A DNA stretch of 64,000 bases from Ectothiorhodospira sp. BSL-9. Lineage in GTDB: Bacteria > Pseudomonadota > Gammaproteobacteria > Ectothiorhodospirales > Ectothiorhodospiraceae. The stretch covers positions 2,428,001-2,492,000 of the forward strand of contig NZ_CP011994.1 of NCBI RefSeq assembly GCF_001632845.1, in the 5' to 3' direction. Below, piece after piece: positions 54,260 through 63,488 of this stretch (the stretch's first letter is position 1; the number at the start of each line of letters is the position of its first letter). The position numbers and the translations under genes were made by a program. The notes beneath the pieces were generated by a model that did no database searches, had not been told where the DNA came from, and was given only the letters and a program-made list of their open reading frames with translations.

Positions 54260-55110
54260 CGCCTGAGAGCTACAACCCCGGTTAGAGCTTAACCCCCCTG
54301 TCAGGTGGTCCAGTGGATGGGGTCCACTTCACCGTGCTGCGTGCCATTGCAGCCGAGGTGGAAAAGGAGGAGGGCGATCTGATTCAGGTAGCCAGGCTTG
54401 TGTCGGAGGATGTCAGTGTCTCCGGCGGCATCCTGCTGGTGGTGAACTCCCCCTTGTTCCGCCGTCGCCGCGAGATCAGTTCCATTCGTGAGGCGGTCAT
54501 GCTGTTGGGGCTTCAGCGGGTGTACTCGGTGGCACGCACGGTGGCCCTGCGTAATGCCCTGTCTCACTTGCCGCGCATGCACGAATTCTGGAAATCCAGC
54601 GTCACCCTGGCTGAAGCCTGTGGTGCGGCGGCACGTCGCGTGAAGCGGCCGGATCTGGTGGACGATGCCTATCTGGTGGGGCTGTTCCACCTGGTTGGCG
54701 TGCCTGCACTGCGCAGCGTGTTTGGCGAGGCCTACGAGAGCGTTGAGCGTCAGGCGGATTTGAGGGGGTGGCACTCCGCCATCCACGAGGAACAGCGACG
54801 CTATGGGGTCAGTCATGATCGCCTGGGGGCGCTGATCACTCAGCGCTGGCGCGCACCAACGAGCGTCATCCAGGCAACGGCCCACCAGTATCAGGTGCAG
54901 CGTCTGGATATGCTGGTGACGCTGCACCCGGACGCCCGGGATCTGCTGGTCATGCTCAAGCTGGCGCTTCGGGCCACCACCGCTGTTGACCCAGCACGCA
55001 TGACCTATGCGGACTGGGAGGCCACACAGGACTTCCTGGCCGACTACCTGGCCCTGGATGTCCAGTCACTGGATGCCCTGGTGGATGAACTGAACTAGGG
55101 TGTGGGTCGT

Positions 55111-56058
55111 TCAAGTGGCCGTGGAAGCCTGGCCGCTGAGCAACAACTTCCAGAAGTGTTCGATGTCGGATTTGTGGCACAACTCCGTGCCGGATGTCAG
55201 CACGGTCGCGGTACCTGCGGCCACACCCAGGGCGAAGGCACGCTGGACATCCTCTCCCCGGGAGAGGCCAAAGGTCATGCCTGCCACGAAGCTATCGCCG
55301 GCGCCCACGGCTGAGCGCGCAGTCACCTCCGGGGTGGCGAGGCGGTGGATGCCGTCCCGGGTGGCCAGCACGGCTCCGTCATGCCCGAGGGTGATGGCCA
55401 GCAGTTCCACGCCCCCGGCAGCCACGCACTCCCGCGCGGCTTCTTCCAGGTCTTTGGGATCTTCCAGGTCTCTGCCCATCAGGCCTGCAAATTCGCCGCG
55501 GCTGGGCTTGGCCATGTACACACCTTCCTCCAGAGCCGCTGCCAGAGCCGGTCCCGAGGTGTCCAGGATGAGCTTGCCACCGCGTCGTTTCACGGAGACT
55601 GCGAGTCGGGCGTAGACGTCTTCCGGCACACCCCGGGGCAGGCTGCCGCTGGCGACGACATAGTCAAAATCCAGCATTTCGATGAAGTCCAGTGCTCCCT
55701 GCCATTCGTTGCGCCGGATCTGTGGGCCCTCGGGTGTGAAGCGAAATTCCTGCCCCGAGCTTTCCTCGAACACCACATGGCTCATCCGCGTGGATTCCAG
55801 AATATGTACCCGATGGGACATCACCCCCGCCTGGGCGATCAGTTCATCCAGCACGTCCCCTGGGCGCCCGCCCGCCAGGTAAACCGCGAAACTGCCGGCT
55901 TCCAGCTCATTCAGTACCCGCGCCACGTTGATGCCGCCACCACCGGGGTCATAGCGCTCATTCGTGGTGCGCACCTTGTGGATGGCCTTCACCCTTTCGG
56001 CCGAGCACGAGGAATCCACGGCCGGGTTCAAGGTCAGTGTGACGATTCGCTTATGCAT
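55111..56058 (-). CDS. pfkB: 6-phosphofructokinase II (PfkB family)
   Basis: This ribokinase-family enzyme phosphorylates fructose 6-phosphate. The 315-residue product has NPAVDSS near the start, the substrate-binding GGGGINVAR (about residues 39-47) and the ATP/catalytic motif GAGDSFVAG with Asp255. The pattern matches E. coli PfkB; 1-phosphofructokinase or tagatose-phosphate kinase is the main alternative, since these differ little. It converges with the HDOD gene, leaving 12 bases between them. Confidence 0.8.
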   Translation of the reverse strand: MHKRIVTLTLNPAVDSSCSAERVKAIHKVRTTNERYDPGGGGINVARVLNELEAGSFAVYLAGGRPGDVLDELIAQAGVMSHRVHILESTRMSHVVFEESSGQEFRFTPEGPQIRRNEWQGALDFIEMLDFDYVVASGSLPRGVPEDVYARLAVSVKRRGGKLILDTSGPALAAALEEGVYMAKPSRGEFAGLMGRDLEDPKDLEEAARECVAAGGVELLAITLGHDGAVLATRDGIHRLATPEVTARSAVGAGDSFVAGMTFGLSRGEDVQRAFALGVAAGTATVLTSGTELCHKSDIEHFWKLLLSGQASTAT

Positions 56059-56118
56059 CGAGGAACTCCCTGTGTGGCTGGCGTTCAGTGTGATGGTACA
56101 GGGGACGGGCCGCCAGGG

Positions 56119-57693
56119 TCAGTACCCCACCAGCGGAAAGGTGACGCTCATGCCCCAGGCCAGGGAGAAGGCCACGGCGATGGCCCCCACCAGGGGATGA
56201 CCGGTTCCCGTGAAGACCCAGCGTGCAAGCAGGCCATAGACCAGCAGGAATACGGCGATGGCCGGGAAGATGATGATCAGGAAGAACAGCTCATCGAGGC
56301 GCAGCACCACCGCGCCCGCCAGGGAAAGCAGGAACAGCACCTTGGTCAAGGCATGGGCGCCGGTGGTGCCGGTTTCTCCCCGGGTGAGCCATTCATCGGC
56401 ACTGAAGAACAGCAAAGTGCCCAGGAAGATCACCGGCAACCACACCAGGCGTTCCGGGATGGGCAGGTAGCCAGTGACAAAGGCGTGGATGGGCAGTCCC
56501 ACAGCCAGGGTGCCATAGGCCGTGGCCAGAACCGTCGCCGCGACCAGGGCACCCCATGCCGTGCGGCCCGGGAAGGGCCCGAAGACATTGCCATGGCGGC
56601 GCTGCATCAGCCAGAGTCCCGCCCAGGTGAGCAGCCCATAGACCGCGAAATGCATGGTCAGATAGTCGGACAGCAACAGTGGCAGCACCCCCAGCGGTAC
56701 CTGCCAGAGCAGCAACGGCGTAAGAATGGCGGGAACCACTGCCACGGGCCAGAGCCGGCGCCATGGCATATCCGAGCCCCGGGCCGGATGGGCCACCCGG
56801 GGCAGGGCACGCATCAGGGGCCAGGCCAGGGCGATGATACCCAGGAACAGCAGGCCCAGCCAGGGGCCCCTGGCATCCACAAAGGGCGCGTCCAGATCGG
56901 CTGGCGTCACGCCCTCCATCCAGGCCAGGGACTCCAGCAGCGCCTGCCGAGCCTGGATGATGCCCATGTGCTCGGCCCCTTCGATCACCGCCAGCCGGCG
57001 GGCATCGCCCTGGGCAAGGTCGCCATAGGTCATGCCGGGTTGCACCTGGGAGGCGTCGTGAAGCTCGAAGGCCGGCGCTGCCGTGTTCCGCAGGGGTTCG
57101 GGCTCCAGTTCTCCGAAGATGAACAGCAGGTTATCCAGCCCTTCCATGGAGGTGTCTTCGGCAATGAAGGGGGATATCAGCACCATGGAGCGCACCTGTC
57201 CCGGATGCTGCTGGCCATGCTGGAGCATGATGTCACCGGCCATGGAATGCCCCATCAGGGTAACGCTGCCATCGCCGGCCGGATGGCTGCGGGCGTGGTC
57301 CACAACCCGCTCCAGCGCACCGCCCAGCAACTGGCGGCGCCGTTCCATATTCATCAGGTCCGGTACGAAGGGTTCGGCATTGGCCCCGTGGCCGGGGAAA
57401 TCCAGGGTGATGGCCAGATAACCCTGCCGGGCCAGTGTGATGGCCAGAGGCTGCATCATCTGCCGGGAGCCGGCGAAGCCATGGGCGATGACCGCCACCG
57501 GGCCGGGCTCGGTGGCGGTGGGACTGACCACGGTGATGGGAACGCCGTCCACCCGATCATGGGTGATCTGCAGGCCTTCGGGCCCCGACATCAACTGCCA
57601 CAGGGCCACCAGGATGCCCATGGTCGCCAGTATGGCAGTCAAACCCCGGGCCATTCCGGAGAACCGGGCTCTTGCACTGTTCGCTTCGGTCAT
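56119..57693 (-). CDS. Alpha/beta hydrolase fused to a multi-spanning membrane domain
   Basis: The 524-residue product has an N-terminal membrane helix (about 19-36), an alpha/beta hydrolase domain with HGFAGSR (oxyanion region), LDFPGHG and nucleophile Ser150 in GHSMAGD, and then about seven membrane helices from residue ~280 to the end. The fusion is unusual. Its substrate is unknown. It starts four bases after the putP stop, so the two are surely one transcript. Confidence 0.75.
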   Translation of the reverse strand: MTEANSARARFSGMARGLTAILATMGILVALWQLMSGPEGLQITHDRVDGVPITVVSPTATEPGPVAVIAHGFAGSRQMMQPLAITLARQGYLAITLDFPGHGANAEPFVPDLMNMERRRQLLGGALERVVDHARSHPAGDGSVTLMGHSMAGDIMLQHGQQHPGQVRSMVLISPFIAEDTSMEGLDNLLFIFGELEPEPLRNTAAPAFELHDASQVQPGMTYGDLAQGDARRLAVIEGAEHMGIIQARQALLESLAWMEGVTPADLDAPFVDARGPWLGLLFLGIIALAWPLMRALPRVAHPARGSDMPWRRLWPVAVVPAILTPLLLWQVPLGVLPLLLSDYLTMHFAVYGLLTWAGLWLMQRRHGNVFGPFPGRTAWGALVAATVLATAYGTLAVGLPIHAFVTGYLPIPERLVWLPVIFLGTLLFFSADEWLTRGETGTTGAHALTKVLFLLSLAGAVVLRLDELFFLIIIFPAIAVFLLVYGLLARWVFTGTGHPLVGAIAVAFSLAWGMSVTFPLVGY

Positions 57694-57697
57694 TGGA

Positions 57698-59182
57698 TCA
57701 GCGCCGCCGCATCTCGCCCTGCACCTGATCGAACTCCCTGAGCATGTCCTCCGTGGGCCCCTTGCCCACGCGGCTGAACAGGATGATGGCCAGGGTGGCC
57801 AGGATGAAGCCGGGCAGGATCTCGTACATGTCGAACAGACCGCCGTCGAAGCGATCCCAGATCAGCACCGTCAGCGCGCCGGTGACGATCCCCGCCAGGG
57901 CGCCATTGCGGTTCATGCCGCGCCAGAACACCGAGAGGATGATCACCGGGCCAAACGCGGCGCCAAAACCGGCCCAGGCATAGGCCACCAGATCCAGCAC
58001 CGCCGCCTCCGGGTTCAGCGCCAGCAGGGTGGCCAGCACGCCGATGCCCAGCACCGTGCCCCGACCGATCCATACCAGTTCGCTGTCGCTGGCCTGGGGA
58101 CGGAAGAAGCGCTTGTAAAAGTCTTCCGACAGGGCCGAGGAGGACACCAGCAACTGGGAGTCGATGGTGCTCATGATGGCTGCCAGGACGGCCGCAATCA
58201 GACAGCCCGCCACCCAGGGGTTGAACAGGGTCTGGATGAGCAGGATGAACACGGTCTCGGGGTTATCCAGGCCTGCCTCCCCGAAGAAGGCCATGCCGGC
58301 AAAGCCGGTGAAGATGGCGCCGAACAGGGCCACCACCATCCAGGTCACGCCAATGAAGCGGGCCAGGGGGATGTCCTTGGGGCTGCGGATGGCCATGAAG
58401 CGGGTGAGCACGTGGGGCTGGCCGAAGTAGCCCAGGCCCCAGGCCATCAGGGAGATGATCCCGAACAGGGTGATGTCATGGAAGGCGTCCAGGGCGCCGG
58501 GCTCCAGTTCGCCCACCATCTGGGTGGTTTCGGTCCAGCCACCCAGGTTCATGATGGTGATCACCGGTACCAGGATCAGGGCCACGAACATCAGGATGCC
58601 CTGGATGAAGTCGGTCCAGCTGACTGCCAGAAATCCTCCCAGTAGGGTGTACACCAGGATCACGGCCGCGCCGACCGCCAGCGCCAGCCGGTAATCCATG
58701 TCGAAGGTGCCCTCGAACAGGGTGCCCGCCGCCACCAGGCCTGCCGAGGTGTAAAAGGTGAAGAACACCAGGATCACCAGTGCCGAGACCACCCGCAGGG
58801 CAGAGGTGTCGTCACGGAAGCGATTCTCGAAATAGGCCGGTATGGTGATGGAGTCGCGCGCCACGGAGGTGAGTCGCCGCAATCGCTCGGCCACGAATTG
58901 CCAGTTGAGGTAGGCGCCGATGGTCAGGCCCACGGCAATCCAGATCTGGTTCATGCCCGCCGCATACACCGCTCCGGGCAGGCCCAGGAGCAGCCAGCCG
59001 CTCATGTCCGAGGCCCCGGCAGACAGTGCCGCCGTGCCAGCCCCCAGGCGCCGTCCACCCAGGATGTAGTCGGAGAGGTTGGTGGTGACCCGGTAGGCCA
59101 GCATCCCCACCAGCACCATCAGGATGAGATAGGCAACCAGCGTCGCCAGCAGCGCGAAATTGACATCCACTTCCGTACTCAT
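57698..59182 (-). CDS. Sodium/proline symporter (PutP type)
   Basis: A sodium-solute symporter of 494 residues with about 13 membrane helices. The start region SAGASDMSGWLLLGLPGAVY matches PutP closely, as do ITIPAYFENRFRDD and LLGGFLAVSWTDFIQGILM. Proline is the likely substrate, taken up for osmoprotection or nutrition. ATG 59182 overlaps the stop of the small gene upstream (TGATG), so translation is coupled. Confidence 0.88.
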   Translation of the reverse strand: MSTEVDVNFALLATLVAYLILMVLVGMLAYRVTTNLSDYILGGRRLGAGTAALSAGASDMSGWLLLGLPGAVYAAGMNQIWIAVGLTIGAYLNWQFVAERLRRLTSVARDSITIPAYFENRFRDDTSALRVVSALVILVFFTFYTSAGLVAAGTLFEGTFDMDYRLALAVGAAVILVYTLLGGFLAVSWTDFIQGILMFVALILVPVITIMNLGGWTETTQMVGELEPGALDAFHDITLFGIISLMAWGLGYFGQPHVLTRFMAIRSPKDIPLARFIGVTWMVVALFGAIFTGFAGMAFFGEAGLDNPETVFILLIQTLFNPWVAGCLIAAVLAAIMSTIDSQLLVSSSALSEDFYKRFFRPQASDSELVWIGRGTVLGIGVLATLLALNPEAAVLDLVAYAWAGFGAAFGPVIILSVFWRGMNRNGALAGIVTGALTVLIWDRFDGGLFDMYEILPGFILATLAIILFSRVGKGPTEDMLREFDQVQGEMRRR

Positions 59183-59295
59183 CACTTGCCTCCCCGCAGG
59201 CTGTGCAGAACCAGGCTCACCAGCGAAAACAGCACCATCAGCAACATGGGCACCAGCAGCCAGAACCAGGTGGCGGTCGTGAGGGAATGATCCAT
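59182..59295 (-). CDS. 37-residue single-helix membrane protein coupled to the symporter
   Basis: The start at 59295 has a GGAGC ribosome binding site at the right distance. The product has one hydrophobic helix (WFWLLVPMLLMVLFSLVSLVL) and a short basic tail (HSLRGGK). Its stop overlaps the symporter start by one base. Small membrane partners are known for some sodium symporters; a role in assembly or regulation is inference. Confidence 0.6.
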   Translation of the reverse strand: MDHSLTTATWFWLLVPMLLMVLFSLVSLVLHSLRGGK

Positions 59296-59391
59296 GGGGG
59301 CTCCTTGTGGTTTTTTTTGTGCGTACTCAACCGGCGTTGCGGATGAGTATAAGACACATGAGTGCCCACTCACCAAGGACGGTGGTTGGTT

Positions 59392-60936
59392 TCATTGCCC
59401 CTGGACGGGCCTAGGGCGCCCATTGCGAAAATGGGCCCAGTGGGGTTCGCGCACCACGCGCCCCTGCGAATCCAGACGCAGCTGGCCGGTCAGACCCGTG
59501 TGGCTCGCCTGCGGGTCCTGCTGCAGCATGGCGAGTTCAGGGATCATGGCAAAGGCATCAAATCCCATGGCCACCAGGCGTGGCCACAGGGGATTGCCGT
59601 GGCGCATCAGGCGGTCATGATCCGGGACACCTGACCGACCCAGCACGGCGGGCATGTCCGGGAAGATGATGCCGTCCAGATCCGTGTCCTGTCTGGGTAC
59701 CCCTCCGAGGTCGAAAATGTGGGATGTGGCATACACAGGCGGATGTCGGGTGCTCAGGTAACGCAACTGGGGCTGGATCATCCGGCCCTGCTCCGGACTG
59801 GCCACCAGGAACAGCATGTCCACGTTCTGAGCCAGGATCCTCCCGAGCACGGCCTGAAAATCAGTGGCCTGGGGAGCATAGTGCTGGACCGAGGTCACAT
59901 GTCCCCCCTGCTGCGTGAACTGATCACTGAATGCGCTGGCCAGTCGCTCCCCCAGGGAGGATCGTGGGGCCAGGATGGCGGCGCGCCGGTGACCCCGGGC
60001 GTGAGCCCTGTCAGCCACCCGGGCGGCCTCCTGTTCGGGTTGCAGTGAAAACAGGATGACCTGTCGGGATGCCGCGAGGTCGCCTTCCGGCTGGTTCAAC
60101 ACCAGGGTGGGTATGGGCAGCGGTTGTCGCTCGGTGAGTTGCGACACAGCCTCCTTGGTGAGCGGCCCGATCACGATGTCCGCGCCCGCCTCCACCGCTT
60201 CCTGGTATTTCTGCCAGGCGGATTCCGGGCTGTCACCCATATCGTAAATGCTCAGTATGGGGCGTTGGGATGATGTGACGGCCTCATGGGATGCCCTCAC
60301 CCCGCTCAGCACGGCCTGGGCCAGGTTCGCGTAGCGACCCGACAGCGGCAGGATCACGGCCACATGCTCGGAGAAGGCTCCCTGGGGCAGCTCTTTTGCG
60401 CCCATGGGGCGAGTCGGTGTCCGGAAGCCCCGATGCGGGCTGGAGGACTCGGGTTGGGCGTCATTCAGCCACTGCAGCGTCACGGGGTTTCGCGCACGCT
60501 GCTTTAATGCCGTGACGTGGCCGGGGGGGAGTGCCCGGAGCATGTCCTGTATGGATCGACGTGCATGCGCGGAATGCTCTGCGCTGAATCCAGCCGTGTA
60601 CAGGGTGTGCCAGGTTCTGATGGCGTCCAGGGTTCGCCCCAGAGCGGCTTCACTGCCTGCCCGTATATCCAGCGCCTCTGCATGCAGTTCATCGGCTAGA
60701 CCCTCCGTGCGCCATGGTAACCGGCGGAGTGCTTCCCTGGGGTCGCCGGCATCAAGGCTGGCTCGAGCGTCGGCAAGACTCTGCGCGATCCCGGCGCTCT
60801 GGGGAGGGCCTGCGGTCGCGAACGCCATCACGTGAGGTGGGGTATGGCCGGACGCGACCTGGCCAGCTTGTGCCTCCATCCCTATCAGCATGGCCATGCA
60901 GGGCGCAATGATCAGGGCCTGCACCCGTAATGACAC
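59392..60936 (-). CDS. LpoA-like penicillin-binding protein activator
   Basis: LpoA-type (LppC) proteins activate PBP1a from the outer membrane. The product has a TPR-like N-terminal region (ARASLDAGDPREALRRLPW) and a periplasmic-binding-like domain (VAVILPLSGRYANLAQAVLSG, IVIGPLTKEAVSQL, MLFLVASPEQGRMIQPQLRYL, GFDAFAMIPEL). The start is uncertain: the frame is open to 61101, but a GTG at 60936 begins a signal-like segment (VQALIIAPCMAMLIGMEAQAG). No canonical lipobox precedes its Cys, which has Pro before it, unlike usual lipoprotein LpoA. Confidence 0.72.
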   Translation of the reverse strand: MSLRVQALIIAPCMAMLIGMEAQAGQVASGHTPPHVMAFATAGPPQSAGIAQSLADARASLDAGDPREALRRLPWRTEGLADELHAEALDIRAGSEAALGRTLDAIRTWHTLYTAGFSAEHSAHARRSIQDMLRALPPGHVTALKQRARNPVTLQWLNDAQPESSSPHRGFRTPTRPMGAKELPQGAFSEHVAVILPLSGRYANLAQAVLSGVRASHEAVTSSQRPILSIYDMGDSPESAWQKYQEAVEAGADIVIGPLTKEAVSQLTERQPLPIPTLVLNQPEGDLAASRQVILFSLQPEQEAARVADRAHARGHRRAAILAPRSSLGERLASAFSDQFTQQGGHVTSVQHYAPQATDFQAVLGRILAQNVDMLFLVASPEQGRMIQPQLRYLSTRHPPVYATSHIFDLGGVPRQDTDLDGIIFPDMPAVLGRSGVPDHDRLMRHGNPLWPRLVAMGFDAFAMIPELAMLQQDPQASHTGLTGQLRLDSQGRVVREPHWAHFRNGRPRPVQGQ

Positions 60937-61228
60937 GGGCCGATGACGGGATGGGTCCGTTGGTCCCGAAACCACTGCCCGTGAAAATGGCCGCGCGGTG
61001 GAAATCAGCCGGGACAGGATGGACACCTTCAAGAGATTGGTCGCGATGCCTAAAGTCCTTGTGGTCGATGCCGATACCGACCATAAGGGCCGCTTATACA
61101 AAAGCTTGGGGCTCCTGTCCAGTCTGTCTTCGGGCCTTCGGTTTCGTGTTTGATATGCGGCCAGGGTGTCGGGCGGCCCGGGCGCTTCTGGAATTACTAA
61201 GGCTGGTTGTTCCTCACGGAGAAAGAAA

Positions 61229-61849
61229 ATGAAAAAAATGGCGTATGTGCTTGTGGCTTTGGGTGTAATAACGCTGACAGGAGCCTGTGCCCACTCCTAT
61301 CAAGTGCCTGTCCAAGGGTACCAATACACGGCTATGGAAGAACGGACCATCCGGGTCCGGGGGCATGGCACGAGTGTGCCAAGATCCGATCTTACGCAGT
61401 CCCAGCAGAGACTCATGGCCATTCGGGCCAGTCGTATGGATGCGTACCGCAACCTGGCTGAAGAACTCTATGGCCTCCGGCTCGAGAGTGGCAGTAGCTT
61501 GCGTGACATGGCCGGCGAGCATGATAGAGTGAGGACTTTCGTCGACAAGAAGATTCGGGGCGCGCGCGTCATCGACGTGACCCTCATTGATGATGATATC
61601 TATGAGACCACACTCGAGTACACCGTCGGTCGGGACTTCTACAGATGCGTTTCTCAGCCACATTTGTGCCAGCCCGTCCGGCCGGTGGCGCCCCGGCAGC
61701 CCGTCGTCACGCAACCTTATTGCGGCGCGAGTCCCTGCCCGCCCGCGCGCGTGGTGCCTTTGCAACCAGCACGGCAACGTGTCCCCGAATGGCAGCACTG
61801 CACTGAGCCCTACTGCTCGCAGGCGCCATACTATTATTATCAACGTTAA
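61229..61849 (+). CDS. flgP: Flagellar outer-ring lipoprotein FlgP (LPP20 family)
   Basis: FlgP forms part of the periplasmic/outer-membrane ring of polar flagella. ATG 61229 has the ribosome binding site GGAGAAAG; the open frame begins 63 bases earlier. The 206-residue product has a lipoprotein signal with Cys20 in LTGAC, then the LPP20 core (MAIRASRMDAYRNLAEELYGL and VIDVTLIDDDIYETTLEY). The C-terminus is Pro/Arg/Tyr/Cys-rich. FlgT follows 12 bases later. Confidence 0.8.
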   Translation: MKKMAYVLVALGVITLTGACAHSYQVPVQGYQYTAMEERTIRVRGHGTSVPRSDLTQSQQRLMAIRASRMDAYRNLAEELYGLRLESGSSLRDMAGEHDRVRTFVDKKIRGARVIDVTLIDDDIYETTLEYTVGRDFYRCVSQPHLCQPVRPVAPRQPVVTQPYCGASPCPPARVVPLQPARQRVPEWQHCTEPYCSQAPYYYYQR

Positions 61850-61861
61850 CGATAGGATGTC

Positions 61862-62758
61862 ATGAGGGTCCTCGCACTCATCGTGTTGTTGTGGCTGCCA
61901 GGGATGGCCGTCGGGGGGCAGGCCATTGTTGCCGATGGCGTTGCATCCACCGAGAACCAGAGTGTTCAGGAGGCCCGCAGGGAGGCACTGAAGGACGCCC
62001 TCTGGTCAGCTTCGTCGCAGTCGGGCATCACCATCCGGGGGGAGTTCGGCCTCAGCCAGGGCGTGGTGGTGTCCGATGAATCCCGGTTCCGAATTGGCGC
62101 CCATGTTTCCCGCTATGAGGTGATCAGCGAAGGCCAGGAAGGAGGCCTCTATCGTGTGCGAGTGCGAGTGGACGAGGCCCAGACCGGTTGTGGCGCGCTG
62201 GTGGGGATGCGGATCGGGGCCGTGAGTTTCCCGCTCCTCAAGCCCCATCAAAACACCCTGATGGGGGTGGCGGGGGTCGAAATGGGCGTTCCGAATGAGA
62301 TCCTGCATCGAGTGGGGATCAACACGCCGCTGGAGGTCCATCGCGCTGCCCATCGTCTTCTGTTCTTTCCCCTGAACGGCAATCTTCCCAACCCCCGCGC
62401 TACCGAGGTAAGGGAACGGGTGAAGCTGATCGCGGAGGACATGGAGGTGGACTTTCTGGTGGCCGGCATTGTGCTCGACATCGGTTATGAAAGCGTGGGC
62501 ATCCTGAGAAACCGGCATAGCCGGCGAGCGGAGGTGGAGATCTACCTGTTCGAAGCTGAGTCTGGTGACTTGATGACACAGCGGCGTGCGGCGCGAGAGT
62601 CCCGGGGGGATGTGCTGGTGACCTCACGGGTGGGTTTTGGGAGTCAGCGTTTTTACGAGTCGGATTATGGAGAGGGCTTTGGCTGGGTGATGGATACCCT
62701 GTCTCAGGAGATCCTCTCCACCCTTGATTGCCCGAAGAGGAATGGTGTGGCGCAATGA
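61862..62758 (+). CDS. flgT: Flagellar H-ring protein FlgT-like
   Basis: FlgT in Vibrio builds the H-ring around the flagellar LP-ring. The 298-residue product has a signal peptide (VLALIVLLWLPGMAVGGQA), an N-terminal domain (SVQEARREALKDALWSASSQSGI) and a C-terminal beta-rich part. It is shorter than Vibrio FlgT (~370), so one domain may be reduced. It directly follows flgP, and its stop overlaps the next gene's start as ATGA. The main flagellar locus is 25 kb away. Confidence 0.7.
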   Translation: MRVLALIVLLWLPGMAVGGQAIVADGVASTENQSVQEARREALKDALWSASSQSGITIRGEFGLSQGVVVSDESRFRIGAHVSRYEVISEGQEGGLYRVRVRVDEAQTGCGALVGMRIGAVSFPLLKPHQNTLMGVAGVEMGVPNEILHRVGINTPLEVHRAAHRLLFFPLNGNLPNPRATEVRERVKLIAEDMEVDFLVAGIVLDIGYESVGILRNRHSRRAEVEIYLFEAESGDLMTQRRAARESRGDVLVTSRVGFGSQRFYESDYGEGFGWVMDTLSQEILSTLDCPKRNGVAQ

Positions 62759-63462
62759 ACATCCTGATTATCGGCGCATCCGGCGGCATTGGTTCCGCCT
62801 TCGCACAGACCCTGGCGGCGCGGGAGTCGGTGCAGCGTGTTGTGGGCACCTATCGCAGCACGCCACCCTCATGGGAGGACGCCAAGGTGGAATGGGTGCC
62901 TCTGGATGTGACCGATGAAACGGCGGTGGCCCGGCTGGCTCAGGATCTTGGCGAGATCGACTGGCTGATCAACACCGCAGGCTTGTTGCATGAGGGGGCG
63001 CACGGCCCCGAGAAGCGTGTGGCCCAGGTGGAGCCCGAGTTCGTGATGCAGAACTTTCGCGTCAACACCCTGCCGACGCTGCTGCTGGCCAAGCACATGG
63101 CGCCGCTCATGCGTCATGGCCGCCCGGCGATCTTTGTCACGGTATCCGCGCGCCTGGGCAGTATCGGCGAGAACGGACTGGGGGGCTGGTACAGCTATCG
63201 GGCCTCCAAGGCGGCCTTGAACATGGTGATCAAGAACCTCTCCATTGAGTTGCGGCGCACCCATCCACAACTCGTGCTGGCCTCACTGCATCCGGGTACG
63301 ACGGATACCGCTCTCTCCAGGCCCTTCCAGCGCAACGTGCCCGCCGATGCCCTGTTCACGCCCGCCTACAGCGTGAACTGCATGCTTAAGGTGCTGGAAG
63401 GGTTGAGCCCCGAAGACAGCGGTGGGTTCTGGTCTTTCGATGGTGAGGCCTTGCCCTGGTGA
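62755..63462 (+). CDS. Short-chain dehydrogenase/reductase
   Basis: An SDR of 235 residues. It has the nucleotide-binding GASGGIGSAF at the N-terminus, NTAGLLHEG, and the catalytic YSYRASK (Tyr and Lys). ATG 62755 overlaps the flgT stop. The substrate is unknown; similar small SDRs are called C-factor-like. The translation overlap ties it to flgT, but a flagellar role is not implied. Confidence 0.85.
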   Translation: MNILIIGASGGIGSAFAQTLAARESVQRVVGTYRSTPPSWEDAKVEWVPLDVTDETAVARLAQDLGEIDWLINTAGLLHEGAHGPEKRVAQVEPEFVMQNFRVNTLPTLLLAKHMAPLMRHGRPAIFVTVSARLGSIGENGLGGWYSYRASKAALNMVIKNLSIELRRTHPQLVLASLHPGTTDTALSRPFQRNVPADALFTPAYSVNCMLKVLEGLSPEDSGGFWSFDGEALPW

Positions 63463-63488
63463 AGGGAGGCAGCGGGGATTCAAGGCCC

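Larger units (their letters stand above)
53059..54331 (+). mobile_element. IS3-family insertion sequence, 1273 bp
   Basis: The ends are TGAGGTGGACCCCA on the left and the inverted TGAAGTGGACCCCA on the right (13 of 14 match), with further matching (GGGGTTAAGCTCT) inside. It is flanked by CCG (53056-53058 and 54332-54334), a 3-bp target duplication as expected for IS3. It carries orfA and orfB. Both genes and both ends look intact. Confidence 0.9.
52986..55098 (+). pseudogene. HDOD-domain protein interrupted by an IS3-family element
   Basis: The gene was split by the element at 53059-54331. Joining 52986-53058 to 54335-55098, and so removing the element and one CCG copy, restores one open frame of 278 residues: MADLVMSQEEERIMGQLMIP, then SQPTVLRAIAAEVEKEEGDL and on. 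HDOD features follow (LVSEDVSVSGGILLVVNSPLF, AYLVGLFHLVG). HDOD proteins act in signalling, often near c-di-GMP and motility. The C-terminal 3' part still has a frame that opens with GTG at 54313 inside the element's end, so a shortened product is possible. Confidence 0.85.

Noticed and set aside
55345-57741. Long 798-residue frame on the + strand
   Set aside because: It lies opposite pfkB and the alpha/beta hydrolase, both of which have clear motifs. The product is rich in Gln, Gly and His, as expected of GC-rich antisense frames.
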